The notes: generated from the letters alone by a model not told the origin. A DNA stretch of 64,000 bases from Melieria omissa (GCA_963971225.1 OZ020267.1:98499536-98563535); one strand, 5' to 3'; counted from the first letter of the stretch, positions 34,966-46,794 are shown. Numbers and translations: made by a program.

Positions 34966-35110
34966 AGAAAGTAAAGCGCTGGCCTCTTTATATCAGAGGC
35001 TCTTGGTTCGATTCCCAGTTCGTGCTGGTTATTCACATCTATCGATATCTACAAGAAGCAGATGATGCATTAAAAAACTGTGTAAAAAACTCTAAAGAAT
35101 AAAAGAAAAT
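34966..35110 (+). ncRNA. tRNA-like / SINE head remnant
   Basis: 34983-35023 looks like the anticodon and T arms of a tRNA. A CCTCT/AGAGG stem encloses a seven-base loop TTATATC with T at position 33, followed by TTGGTTCGATTCCCAG, a good Pol III B box (GGTTCGATTCC). The D arm and acceptor stem are not convincing, so it is not a functional tRNA gene. Downstream unrelated sequence running to 'gaataaaagaaaa' could be a SINE body; that is inference. Confidence 0.5.
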
Positions 35111-35312
35111 TACTGCCAAGCACTATTTGAAGTTGGTATTGACCTGTAGGACCCATTACACCCTCCCCTTCCCCAAATTGGCATTTAAATCTCAAATTGT
35201 CTCGAAAAAATCATATCAAAAATCGTATTTTTTCAATTAACCCTAGAACGTCCGACCAATCCAACCCTTCTTAAATGCCTTACATGAGTTCATGTTACAA
35301 AGTAAGGCTAAA

Positions 35313-35832
35313 CATTTTTTTAAGCATATTTTATGTTTGGTTTTTAATTTGGCTTTAAAACATAACAAAAAGCACGGAAGATTTCTTTCCGAAAACCATT
35401 CAATAAAATAGAAAGAGAAAAGAAGACTCAACGGAGTAATTTTGACTTCTTTGAGCATTCTTGTGTTAACTTATCAAGGACTCGAACCCTGTTACTAGTT
35501 CTGAAGCATTTTTACAACAAAAACTAATTTCAATAATTTATTTTATCGCTTTCAACTATCGACAACAACTTGAACCAACGCTCTCCGAAGACGTTCACAA
35601 ATGCAGTTAAATTAAAACCACCAATAAAGCTGGCAACTGCAATTTGTTGTTGTTGATGTGCCCATGCCCTGCGCCGACTAATAACATTGCACTGTCGGCA
35701 TGAAAGTTTGTCGAGTGGTCAATGGTCAGCAGTAGCAACGGCAACAGCAATTGCTGTCGAGTTGATTGCACCCAATGCAACTCTGCGTCGGCAATTGCCG
35801 CTCACATTGCTGTGGTTAGTAGTCGCTGGTCG
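35313..35832. repeat. 520-bp direct segmental duplication, copy 2
   Basis: Partner of 30639-31157. The right flank continues into ordinary window sequence (ACTGGCATTTACGCC, then a GT run at 35855-35873), whereas copy 1 is set in AT-rich repeats. This copy is therefore the likelier ancestral position; that is inference. It contains the plus frame 35687-35899, the counterpart of 31012-31236. Confidence 0.92.
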
Positions 35833-36783
35833 ACTGGCATTTACGCCTCTTGTGTGTATGTGTGTGTGTGTGTGTATTATTAAATCATTTTCCAGCTAAT
35901 CCAGTTTTTGCTGTGTAGCAAAATTTTCCCCACAACAACAACAATGAGTATAACAACAACAGGCGCAAAGTTGATGTGAAAAATTTTACCATCAATTGAA
36001 AGGAAATTGGGTGAAATTTAAATGCACGCTTGGCAACATGATTTCAATAATTTTTTATTTTGATGTTTGCAGTTTTCGAGATTATTTTTTTTGCCAACAT
36101 TGGACAATGCATTGCACTCGTGTGTTCGGAGCGGGTTATTGTTGTTGTTATAACTGCTGACTACGATGTGGTCGCTGTTGGTTGAAGGCAAATTGTGCAC
36201 ATTAATTGATTTGTTGTTGTTTTTGTTGTTGTTGTTGCTGTCTTCTAGCATTCAATGCAAGATCGATGATGGACGTCACTAATGATGCAATAGCGACTTG
36301 AAGGAGCGGCGGGTTAATTGGTTGGCCTAATGTTTTGTTTCGTTTGCTGTTGGCTGACTAGTTGGCACGGCCCGGCTCGGCCTGGCTTGACTTGGCCAAA
36401 TCACCTGGGTTGGCCAGTAAGCGAGATGTTGCATTTAATTGGTGTGCGTATACATAGTTTATGTTTTGCCATTTACAATTTATTTTTCTCATTTGTCTTT
36501 TAATTTTGTTATTAATTTATTAATTTATGCGCAACGTAACCGGCCGACTGACCGCTGGTGGCGGCCTATAATGACCGTGAAGTGGAAAAATTTACAGTTT
36601 ACTGGTATAAGTATATCTACTGCATTGTTGTTGTTGTTGTGGCAACATTGATAAATATCTGTCGTCGGCACGGCTGTCTGAATTGTAAATATTTAACTAC
36701 TTTGTATTATTTTATGATCGCTTATTTATAGTTAAATGATCGTTAAAGTGTTAAACTTTTAAATCAACTTAATTATTTTTATT
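35833..36783. other. Non-coding stretch, no gene seen
   Basis: Contains CAA/TTG tracts (35934, 36130, 36220) and a GGC-CTGG rich patch at 36367-36418 with repeated GGC(C/T)(C/T)GGC-type words. No supported gene. Confidence 0.6.
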
Positions 36784-37340
36784 TGTTGTGCTCAATGTGG
36801 ATTTGTGACTGCATTTGGTTTTGGATTTCAAAGGCAGATTTAATCATTGAATTTGTTTTTAGTCTTTTAAATAAAACATAAATATGTTTAACTTCTGAAT
36901 CAGATCAATTAGTTAATGAATCAATTAATCAGTGAATCAGATGCATCGATAAATCCCTTTCAACCAAACTCAACTCAAGCTTGTTGTACTCAATGTTGCT
37001 GCATTTGGTTTTAAATTTTAAGCAGATCAAATAATGTAAATATTTTATTTTCATTTATGTAAACGAAACGGAAATATTTTTATATATATTTATATTATTT
37101 TTATTTATTTAAATTAAACGGAAATATTTTCAACATCATGAATCAGATCAATCAGTGAGTCAGTTGCATCGGCCAATTGTTTTCAACCAAGTCTGTTGTG
37201 CTCAGTTATTTATTATTTTCTTAATAATGTATTTTTAATTGCAGACTAAGTAACGAATTTTTTTAGCCATTTAATTAAACGGATATATTTTCAACAAATT
37301 GCATTCAATTGCTTTCAACCAAACTCAGCTCAAGCGCATC
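36784..37340. repeat. Imperfect tandem array, about 200-bp units
   Basis: 'tgttgtgctcaatgt...ctgcatttggtttt' begins units at about 36784, 36981 and 37194. Units share 'gaatcagatcaatcagtgaatcag', 'gcatcg', 'ttttcaaccaaactcaactcaagc' and 'aaacggaaatatttt'. Spacings are about 197 and 213 bp. Confidence 0.8.
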
Positions 37341-37566
37341 AAAACTAAATTGAACTCTTTTGTTATTTCCAGCACAACTTATACAATTCTAGTTCAACTT
37401 TCAATCAGTTTTAATGTTGTATATTTCAATATTTTCAATTACCTTTAGCAATTTTACTTGTATTATCCTCTAAATTTCATATTTCCTTCAATCACTTTCA
37501 ACTCACAACAGACACATACAATTTTCCAATCCCTCTTACTGACCAACACCCACTCGGCACTTAGCA

Positions 37567-38088
37567 ATGAACTTGAAAAATCAACAAGAAAATCACCAAC
37601 AACTACGTCATCAATCCGACAACCCGGCCATGCCCTCATTCGGCCAAGTTCAGCCACTTAAGTTTGAGTTGCTGACGACCCAGAATGCGGCCGCATTTGA
37701 TTGTCGGCAATTTGGACGTTTTTATGTGCAAAAACTCCAACAAAAACCCACAAGCATTGACTGTGAAAATGAGGAATTTAATGCCACAAACGTTTTTCCA
37801 CATCAGCGGGAACATGAAAATTTTCCTATACGCACAATGAAAACGCTTGACGGCATTAACTGCGCGCATGCAATGCAACATGAATGTAGCAAAAAACAAA
37901 AAAAAATGCATAAATGCAAGAAAAATTATGCTATACTCGTACTGTATGCAACAACAGCAACAAAAGCAAATTGCAAATTAATGAGCGCACATTACACCGG
38001 CAGCGCGCATGTGGCACGTTCAATTTCAATATTTGCAGCCAAGACTGCAAGCGATGAAGACGAGGCCGCTGCAACGATGTGCAATTGA
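37567..38088 (+). CDS. Longest open frame, doubtful hypothetical protein
   Basis: A 173-codon frame starting MNLKNQQENHQQ and ending AAATMCN. Composition is ordinary, with a Gln/His/Asn-rich N-terminus, a Lys-rich centre (KKQKKMHKCKK, residues 109-119) and an Asp/Glu/Ala-rich tail. There is no signal peptide, membrane segment or domain I recognise. The base composition is slightly less AT-rich than its surroundings. An opposite-strand 91-codon frame overlaps. No convincing promoter, splice site or poly(A) signal brackets it. A frame of this length can occur by chance in 64 kb, so it is reported only as a candidate. Confidence 0.15.
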   Translation: MNLKNQQENHQQLRHQSDNPAMPSFGQVQPLKFELLTTQNAAAFDCRQFGRFYVQKLQQKPTSIDCENEEFNATNVFPHQREHENFPIRTMKTLDGINCAHAMQHECSKKQKKMHKCKKNYAILVLYATTATKANCKLMSAHYTGSAHVARSISIFAAKTASDEDEAAATMCN

Positions 38089-38864
38089 AGTGGCTAAGAA
38101 ATATTTATAAATAGCAAATTGAATGCTGCAGAAATACGCGCACCAAGAAAAATTAGCCAAGTGACCCAGTGACCAAGTTATGGCAGCTGCCAACAGGCGC
38201 TCAATTCTAGGTGGCTGACTGCAACTGCGGCTGCTGCAACAAACGGAAAAGATTAACAACCATTTTTTTGTTGCAGCTTCTGCTTTTAGTGTCAGTTGGC
38301 TGACGGTGCTGTGTTGCTGCTGATACAGTTTTGCTGCATTTGCTGTGCGCACTGCAGAGTTTCTAATGTCAGACGGCAATGTGCGCAGCTGCGGCTGCAG
38401 TCTGGCAGCGGTGCGCATAATAAATCAGCCAGTGTTTACACTTTATTAGAGACGGCGCCCTGCCGGGGCACGTTTGCATAACCACAGCCAGAGACAGAGA
38501 CCGCAGTGGCGGCGTAGACATTGCTGACTGCGGGGCCAAGCCGCAGGGAGCTAAGGTGGAGGAATGGAATTGTGCGATAGTGGCCGCAGTCTGTGGCAAG
38601 TAAATTGACAATTAATGTTGCACGTACGCAGACGTAGATGTGGTTGCGGATGTGAAGGGGTATGCACACGTTTGAGGCATGAGGAGGATTTATTTGGAGA
38701 TTGCAGTGGTAAGTGGCGGCATGGCAACTGCAACAATGGGTGTGGGAGTTGTGCGACGGGGGGAAATATTCACAATTAAATTCAATACGAAATCAATAGC
38801 GTTAAAATAAGCCAAACTATATAATTTTGTAATATTTTTTTCTTATCGATGGTCTGTTAAAATT
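38089..38864. other. Non-coding stretch, relatively GC-rich
   Basis: 38160-38760 is richer in G and C than most of the window, with repeated GCTGC/GGCTG and GGCGG words. Overlapping frames on both strands (38026-38418, 38369-38736) share it and none has a recognisable domain. It could be a conserved regulatory block; there is no direct evidence. Confidence 0.5.
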
Positions 38865-39171
38865 TATAAAATAAAATAAAATAAAATAAAATAAAATAAA
38901 ATAAAATAAAATAAAATAAAATAAAATAAAATAAAATAAAATTATATAAAATAAAATTATATAAAATAAAATATAATAAAATAAAATAAAATAAAATAAA
39001 ATAAAATAAAATAAAATAAAAATAAAATAAAATAAAATAAAATAAAATAAAATAAAATAAAATAAAATAAAATAAAAAAAATAAAATAAAATTATATAAA
39101 ATAAAATTATATAAAATAAAATATAATAAAATAAAATAAAATAAAATAAAATAAAATAAAATAAAATAAAA
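38865..39171. repeat. (ATAAA)n array with 150-bp higher-order repeat
   Basis: About 305 bp of ATAAA pentanucleotide. A variant block, 'attatataaaataaaattatataaaataaaatataataaaa', occurs at 38941-38981 and again identically at 39091-39131. A 150-bp stretch has therefore been duplicated as a unit. The minus-strand frame there is only Tyr/Phe/Ile/Leu repeats. Confidence 0.95.
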
Positions 39172-39244
39172 CGTTCGATTTCTTACTGAAGGGGAGAAGA
39201 TCCAAGTTATGGGCTTTCGCCGCGCCAATCAGGTCTGTCAGGAA

Positions 39245-39425
39245 TCTTGACGCCACGTTAAGTTTCGTTAAGTTCAATTTTAATATTTGCCAATTGAAGT
39301 TTAATGTTTATATTTAAGACCTCAAGTAAAATACACAACTTTCAAGTGTCTTTGTCAGTTTAAGTACCTTCGTTAAATTTCATGCAGTTCAACGAAACTC
39401 ACATAATGCCTGAGCATGTGTAAAG
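39245..39425 (-). repeat. Dispersed repeat, inverted copy of 44285-44450
   Basis: The minus strand aligns over about 175 bp with 44285-44450 at high similarity. Shared blocks are 'cttaacgaaacttaacg', 'caattggcaaatatt', 'ctgacaaagacact' and 'gtgagtttcgttaaactgca'. No coding potential. Confidence 0.85.
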
Positions 39426-42400
39426 TAAGTGTCAAAGTACTTAAGTTTTGCTTCAAAAGAGGCGGAAGTTGCTGAACCGTTTCCAAAATGCAAACGAAGC
39501 AAACACAGTGTGTGTCATTAGCCTTCGTTCAGTTCCATACGGCTGCTAGCTGCCGCATTGTTTCATTGACTTGAAATTTTTATTGACTCAAGTTTTTTGT
39601 TTAACCCGGAATTTTCATAATTTTTGTTGCGCGCGAAAACTTTCAATGCTACGCAAACCTTTCACAACTGAAACAATATATGCGCAGCAGCAGAACACCA
39701 AATATAACAACAACAACAACAACAAAATGTTGCACTGACACTGCAGTCATCAATTGAAATAGCTGACAACATATGCAAATTTCGCCGATTTGGCAAAACT
39801 TTGTCAAACAGTTAAAAGCACTCAATGGCAACCAAAACCAACAACAGTTTGGCATACAATCAAATGAAAATATTGCAGAGTTTCACTGGTTGGAGTTGCA
39901 TCAAACAAGCCGGTTGCCGCATTACCCAACGAGTTGCAATGCGCTCAGTGCTGGGACACGAACTATTCTGTGAACTCACCCCAGAGAATACAAACAAGAG
40001 TGACTACATGGCTATGAAATGAACCAACAGTTCAGGACTACACCAGTAAAAAGGCTTCTTGAACTCAAACAGAGGAGTGTCCAGAAAGCTCTTCAGCTCT
40101 TCAAGGAAGAACCATGGCGACAAGATGGGAATTTCCTCTTTGAATGTCTGCAGAAAATGCCATCATGAACAAAAAAAAATTATGCATGTTTTCTGAAAAA
40201 GATCTACAGTTACGACTTCTAAGAAGAAGACCCAAAGAATATCTGAAATTCGCGACCCTACAGAGGAGCGACAACCTTAGCCCAGGAGATGATCTGAAAC
40301 TTTAAACTGCAGTGAGTGTTAAACCTAATAAGAAGTGTGTTGTACTGCACTCAGTAAAAAAAGATTTATCCAGCTAGGGAGAGCAATTTTAAAAACGAAG
40401 ATCCGGAGAATATCTGACACGACCCAGAAAATGGTCTAATACCAAAAAAAAACCTCAGCCTAGAAGTTTAAATTAAAGCTTTCATAAAAGATCAGAAATA
40501 GTAATAAAAGTCCGCATGGATCATAGATTCTTAGCCCTCAAAACCAAAACAATAAACTATTTCAAAACCAATAAACTGCCTGTGAGTTTGCCCGTTAGGT
40601 ACTTCACAAAGTAGGTGAGACCTTGTATCCTGACATATAGTTTCTTCTCATTGCAATTGTAGTCCACAGACGTTCAATCTTTTTTCTCTTCTGTTTTATA
40701 TTATTGTATTTTTATTTTCATTTCTTTTTCTACATATAATTTTTTTTTACTACTTTACACTTTTTTTTATATTTTCGCAGAAAAGCCATTTATTCATTTC
40801 CCTCTGTTAATCACGCTGTCAACACTTGCGGTCAACTACCTTCAACCCATTTCATGTCAATTGAATCACTTCCCCGTGCAAACACACTGCTTCCTCTCAG
40901 CTATTTTTAACACAATTCGAAAGACGGAATGGCCATTTTCTTCAGACATCTTTTTCATATACAAAATTCTGAATATCATCGTAAACAAATGTTCCTAGAA
41001 ATACAAATTTGCACTAAATTTCGAATGAGACTTGCAAAAGAATCTATAACTAAATTTAAGCTTCTTGACTGACAACAACACATTGATGGCCAACAAGCAG
41101 ACGAATGAGCGCAGTGTCGGTCCATGTTGTGGAGATCTGTTTCGCATAAATTTTGCTGTCGCGCTGTGTGTGGCTGTGAAATTCTTGCCAAATGTTTTCT
41201 TACTCCATATCAGTTCAATTGCCAACAATAACAACAACAACTATCAGAGCAACAATAAATCGCTCTACAACGTCCTGTTTCTCGCCTCTCTCCCCAAGTT
41301 GCAAATATCTCTACAGATCGCCTCAGTAAGTATTGAATTATCTTGCTTAGCTGTCTGTCAGTTGTATTTGTTGTTGTTTTTTGCTATTTTAGCTGCGTGG
41401 CCATTGCCGAGTGTCATTTAATTTTCGCAGTAAAATTGCCAACGTTCGTAATTTCGTTTGCAAATGAATTTTCCACTTGATTTTGTGCAACTTTTCTTTC
41501 TTATTTCTCATTTACTATGAAAAGCGTTTTTCCGCCAAATGCTTTGTAGACGTTTACAGCAATTTGCGCATTTCATTGTTGTTGTTACTGTTGCTTTTAT
41601 GGCAAATTTACTATAAAGCAACATTATTTGTTGTTGTAGCATGTAACATTTGCCTTCGATTTGAGTTTGAATTGAATTTTCATTGCATTGAATCATCAAC
41701 AGCGCAAGAAAACATCATCGACGCGCACTTCAAGGTTTGATTGACAGTTTCAATGCTCCTACTGAGGTTTGAGATGTTGTCTCTTTGTTGTTGTTGTTGT
41801 TGTTATTTGATGCTGCTTTTAAATATATAAGAAAACAATTCTGTATAGCAACAAATTGAAAATTGGCAGAAATTGTGTGGACTTGAGCGATTCTGACATC
41901 AAAGCTGATGAATTGTTTGTACAAGGCAGCACATTGACTTCACTGCCATAATTGCTTTTTTTGTTTTGTTGTATTTCTGGTATATTCAATGCACTAAGTG
42001 ATGCGTTAAATGAAAATAATTTATTGAAGACATGATAATAATAATGAAATTAAAACAATAAATAAAGTGTGAACAATAAAAATACTAAAAGTAAATTTAA
42101 TGTCGCTGAAAGTGAGCTTTGAAGATTTTGTTCCTTGCAAGGAAACAGCCTTAATCTATGCTAAGTATCATCTGATGTTAACTAACTAAAAAGGGTTTGA
42201 TATCGACACTAAACAGTTTTCAGAAGCATACTTTGGGGCGGGAAATCATAGTGTCAGCTGCGTAGCCCATTTTAGGGTTAAGAAAGTTCGAGGGGCTGAA
42301 CATGTTTGATCCAACTTAAGTATGTAAAGTAAGTTAAGTAAAAATTATTAAATTTATTAAGCAATTGAAAGAAGTTAACCGGATTTTTATGCAATTTATT

Positions 42401-42467
42401 GTTTAAAAATTTTTTTAATGTAGCGAAAACTCTGTAAACATAACTTTTTTGACAGAAATGTAAAGGT
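39426..42467. other. Non-coding stretch, no gene seen
   Basis: Unique-looking sequence with CAA/TTG tracts (39705-39724, 41228, 41790) and an imperfect duplication anchored at 40226 and 40397 ('gaagaycc.rgaatatctga', 171-bp offset). Overlapping frames at 40976-41421 and 41477-41740 show no domain. Confidence 0.55.
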
Positions 42468-42531
42468 ATTTTATTTTATTTTATTTTATTTTATTTTATT
42501 TTATTTTATTTTATTTTATTTTATTTTATTA
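42468..42531. repeat. (ATTTT)n microsatellite
   Basis: About 12 perfect ATTTT pentanucleotides, the reverse-complement motif of the array at 38865-39171. Confidence 0.96.
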
Positions 42532-43739
42532 TTGTATTTTTCAAATTCTACCAAAATATGAACAACTAAATAAAATAGATATTAAATGTCCAAATTTTAT
42601 CACATTTTTTTCTCTCACCAAAAGTAGTTAAAATTAGTTGAAAACGTCCAAAAATAGTTTAATATGGCCGCCAATATTTAACTTTATACTAAAAACTCGC
42701 ATAACCACAAAAAATTATCTAATAGGTGTGTCAACCCAGTGTCCGCTGTCCGCTTGTCTGCGCATCTGAGTGACATGTTGCGCGCTGCTTTTTATGTTTG
42801 TGTGTGTGTATGCGTCTGTAAGCTGCCGCATGCTATGCAACACGCCGCAGCTGACCACAAAACCCACTTTTCGCCTGTCTGCCTTTTAGACGCTTTGTTA
42901 TGGTTGCCAAAAAATACAACAACAACCACCAAAAATTAACAAAAAATGCATTCAAATCAAAACGACTGACTGCAAGCAGGCCGACCCTGGTTGGCCCTTA
43001 AAATGCCGACAACGGCGCGGCAATGTCTCACTGTCACTTTGACTTCCCTTTCGAGCCGTGTTTCCGCTTTTTTGCACACATTGCTTGCTTTTTTGCCTAT
43101 TTTTTTAACTTGGTCTTTTGAAAGTGAATTTTTGTTCGTGTATTTTTATTCGCGTGAAAAATTCGCAAGAAAACCCAGCGAACAATGTGCAATTCGGCAG
43201 CAACTTTGCCTACTTTTTCTGGTACTTTTCTATTTGCTATATTTTTTTTCATGACTTTATACTGTTACTTGTTTGTTTTTGTGGTTGTAGTTGTTGTTGT
43301 AATGTGTTGCTGGCTAAACATGTGCGGAATGGGAACGCGCCAAGTTTATTTTCGGCAATTAATTATAAAATACCCAAACAGCAACAACTCATAGAACTAC
43401 AAAAAAACAATAACAACAACAACAAATAGCAATCTACAACTGCAATTGAGAAGCTGTTGTTTTTGTATCTACTTGTACACAGAATTTTCAATCAACTGCA
43501 AACTATGCAAAAAATGTGCAAACATTGCAGTGTTTGTATATTTGCATCCAATTTTCGCCGAAAACAGCGAACCATAACAATGATATTTCAACAAGAAATA
43601 AGTTTTCCAGTCGATTGTTGAGTTTGTGTTGTGCTATTAATTTTCAGAATTTTTTCATCTATAAATATTTAGATTTTTATTCAGTTCGAAGTTTGTTCAA
43701 TAACTCATCAAATAGCACAAGTCTGTACAAGCTGTTTAG
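42532..43739. other. Non-coding stretch, no gene seen
   Basis: Contains a GT run (42798-42809) and CAA tracts (42918, 43410). Overlapping plus frames at 42991-43429 are shadows of each other. Confidence 0.6.
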
Positions 43740-44095
43740 ATGAGAAAGATGTAGAGATATAACAGAGTCGGCTGAAAGCAGGAAATGCAAGGAAATTGGT
43801 GCCAAGGAAAGTCTGGAGCACATTCTTTGTTCCTCACCTCGTTCTTTTCTGGGTTAGAAGAGGTTGTTCCCAAGCATTAAGTCGCTGCTGAACTTTGCCA
43901 GGAACACCAGCATTCTCACCGATCACTTTTGCATCCATACGCAACACTAAGGAGCTTTAAACGGTATCGCTAGGGACCCGACAAGGTCTATGAGTGTCCT
44001 AACCTAAGAAGAGGTAGAAACGATACATCGCTTCCTGTGTGACCGTCCGTCTGCAGGAACGCAGACTCCGTACACAAGGCGCATAAGTAAGTAAA
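43740..44095 (+). pseudogene. LINE-like C-terminal remnant
   Basis: Plus-strand translations in changing frames give KESLEHILCSSPRSFLG, LLNFARNTSILTDHF and EEVETIHRFLCDRPSAG. EEVETIHRFLCDRP closely resembles the EEEE(T)IxHFLCxCP zinc-knuckle region seen intact at 25934-26176, with the last Cys changed to Arg. Stops occur in every frame. The nucleotide sequence is also shared in inverted orientation with 16490-16740, so this is a dispersed family separate from the 25.8-kb element. Confidence 0.6.
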
Positions 44096-44099
44096 TGTA

Positions 44100-44720
44100 A
44101 CTGAAATATTACAAACATTTTCACTTTCTGTAGTAAAAGTTTATAGATACAACATTTTAAAACTTTGCAACCTTTTTGGGACTTAAAAAACTTAACGTAT
44201 GTTTAATTTCAAGCGAAATTGCATTTTATGCCTTTACAATTAAAGTATATTGTTACTGAATGACTTTGCTGAATCAAATGTTGGCCTTATGTGAGTTTCG
44301 TTAAACTGCATAAAACTTAACGAAGGCACTTAAGCTGACAAAGACACTGTAAAGTTGTATGTTTAAATTTTAAGTCTTAAATAATAACATAAAAATTCAA
44401 TTGGCAAATATTTATTTTGAGCTTAACGAAACTTAACGAAGTCACATTTGTATTTAAATTGAATTAAAATAATACAAAATTTTTTCCTTTTTGTAATAAA
44501 AGTTCATAGATACAAAATTTTTTAACTTTGCAATCCTTTTGGGACTAAAAAAAACTTAACGAATGTTTCATTTCAAGCGAATTTGCATTTTATGCCTTTA
44601 CAATTAAAGTATATTGTTACTAAATTACTTTGCTGAATCAAATTTTGGCCAATAAACGTTAAAAGTGCCTTTAACGAAACTTAACGAAGCATTGTGAGTG
44701 CTTGAAAATGATCTGTAAAA
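44100..44720. repeat. Tandem array, 365-bp period, AACTTAACGAA-rich
   Basis: 'ttgcattttatgcctttacaattaaagtatattgttact' appears at 44219 and 44584, an offset of 365 bp. 'gtaataaaagttcatagatacaa' and 'ctttgcaa.cctttttgggact' are likewise duplicated. The word ACTTAACGAA or close variants recurs at about 44190, 44314, 44421-44440, 44553, 44671, 44811 and 44965. An inverted partial copy lies at 39245-39425. Confidence 0.88.
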
Positions 44721-46794
44721 CCTTTAATTCACTATAAGATAAAACATTTGATTGTTGTTTGCGTACAATGCACACTTTTGACATTGTCAGCTGCACGCCA
44801 CCAATGCTTAACTAAGTCAACGAAGCTTAACGAATTGGTGGCTGAGTAGAGTCAAGTATGCGCTGTGCAAACCACAAACGTTTTCTTTTCGATTTCCATT
44901 CGATGTGACATGCCACAAATCACTGATGTGCGCACAACTTAAGAGCTCATTGATGTTAATTGTATTTAACGAAACTTGACGAAAGTTGCTATAGTGACCG
45001 TGTGGTGATTAATTAAATAGGTAATTAAAATACTTCTTGTAGTTTCTATTTGCTAATTGTTGCACAATTAAATGTAGAAGAACACTTAAGTTGGCTTTGA
45101 TAAAATTAAAACAAAACAAAAATTCCAACTGCGGTTTTGTGACTTTGTACACAAAACTTACCCAACTTTTGCCTCAAAGCTACTACAGCTTCATTAAGTA
45201 TTTAGCGCATTTTCTTGCTGCACATTTTTATTGTTTTTGTTTGCTGCTTTTGTTGTTTTTGTCATTGTTTTTAAAGCAATTTTAATTAAAACTAACCCCA
45301 AAGTGCATTTAACGACAAACTTTGCACTCAGCGGTTCGCTGCCAGTTGTGCTCCCTGGAGGCCAACAGCACAAAACTTATGCAACTTGAACGATAGTTTT
45401 TTTGTAGTTGTTGTTGTTAATTTTGCAGCACTTGCACTGCCAGACAAAAGTGAATGCCCTATTGAGCAGCGACAGCACTGTGAAACAAAGAGCTGCACAC
45501 AGTGGCCACAATGAGCAAAGAAACGCAAAATGGGGAAAAGAGTCATGGAGTTGTAAAGTGCACTGGTAGCGCCCTATCGCTGTGTGGCACCCAACGATTG
45601 ACCCTACCATTGGCTTGTCATTTGATGATTGTGCCACCTCCCCCCACTGACTCCCCGCTACTCCTCTGCAACAGTGCTTCCGCCTCTATGCGCGCTCCAC
45701 CAGCTACAAGCAGTCCACATTGACAGCCAACTAATTATCTATGCATGAGTGAAAAGCAACAGCAACAACAACGAAAAAAGAAACAATAAACAATTCACAA
45801 CAATAACGACGACGACAGGCGAAGCAAAAGCGTATGAGAAGAAGAAGCAGCAGCATTAAAATGCAAGAAGCCAATGGGGAGAAATGATTAAAGTGCAATC
45901 ATCAAAGTTGTGTGACAGTGCGACGCTGCGTTGATACTTGCGTTTTGTTGTTGTTGTTTTAGTAGTCATTAAAACAGTTGCTGCAGTCAAGCAACTGAAC
46001 AAAGGTACAATAACAACAATAATTATTTCTTTTTACTGCAATCCTGTTGCTGCAACACACCGACGATAATCTGCCCCGTTGCCCAATTACAACAAAACCA
46101 TCTACATCGGCTCATACAGACAGGACGCGCCCAATATTTGTTGTTAGTAAATGCAACTCAACAACAAACAAAGCAACTGAAGGCGCACGAGTTCTGATGA
46201 AACCGCAAATTGCATTAAAAAAAATTGTTGTTGTTGCAACTATTTCAATGCGCTTGTCTTATGTGCAACGAGTGCGGCAACTTGACGCAATGCCACATGC
46301 CGCATTACAAAAAAAAACCAGCAGTCCACTGTCTGGACAAGCTGCCACTTTGTGCTTTTCAGCCGCTACTGCCGCTTCCCCCTGCTGCCACTTGATGGCA
46401 GTTTATCAGTCATGGGCGCTCGCGCGTCAACGACGGAGGCGCGTCAGCCATTTGACGGCGCGCTGCACTTGAATGCGTTTCGGCTGCTCACCCTTTCGCG
46501 CTGTCACCGCCCATGAATCGCAGCCATTCCGATGCGGTTTTCCAGCTGGGCGCATTAGAGCGTTGGTTGTTAACAATTTATGAAGTTTTAAATGGCAGAT
46601 TATGTTGCTGGCAGATGGGGAATGCTATTGTAATTTCTGCTTATTTATGTGTGCGTTTATAATATTAGAAAATCCAAGAAATACGACAAGTCTACGATGT
46701 GCGTTCATAAGGGGACGGGTGCAGTTTGTTGGCAGTCAAAGTGGGCTGTTGATGTATGGAAAAGGGGAGCGTAAAATTTCAAATACATATAAAT
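44721..46794. other. Non-coding stretch, no supported gene
   Basis: Contains CAA/TTG tracts (45406, 45760, 45946, 46220). The 141-codon frame at 46047-46472 is Thr/Ala/Ser-rich, includes a Lys run from an A tract, and has no recognisable domain or splice context. Confidence 0.5.

Noticed and set aside
38857..39228. 123-codon minus frame of Phe/Ile/Leu/Tyr
   Set aside because: Pure translation of the ATAAA pentanucleotide array.
46047..46472. 141-codon plus-strand open frame
   Set aside because: Ala/Thr/Ser-rich with no domain or signal; plausible by chance at this length.
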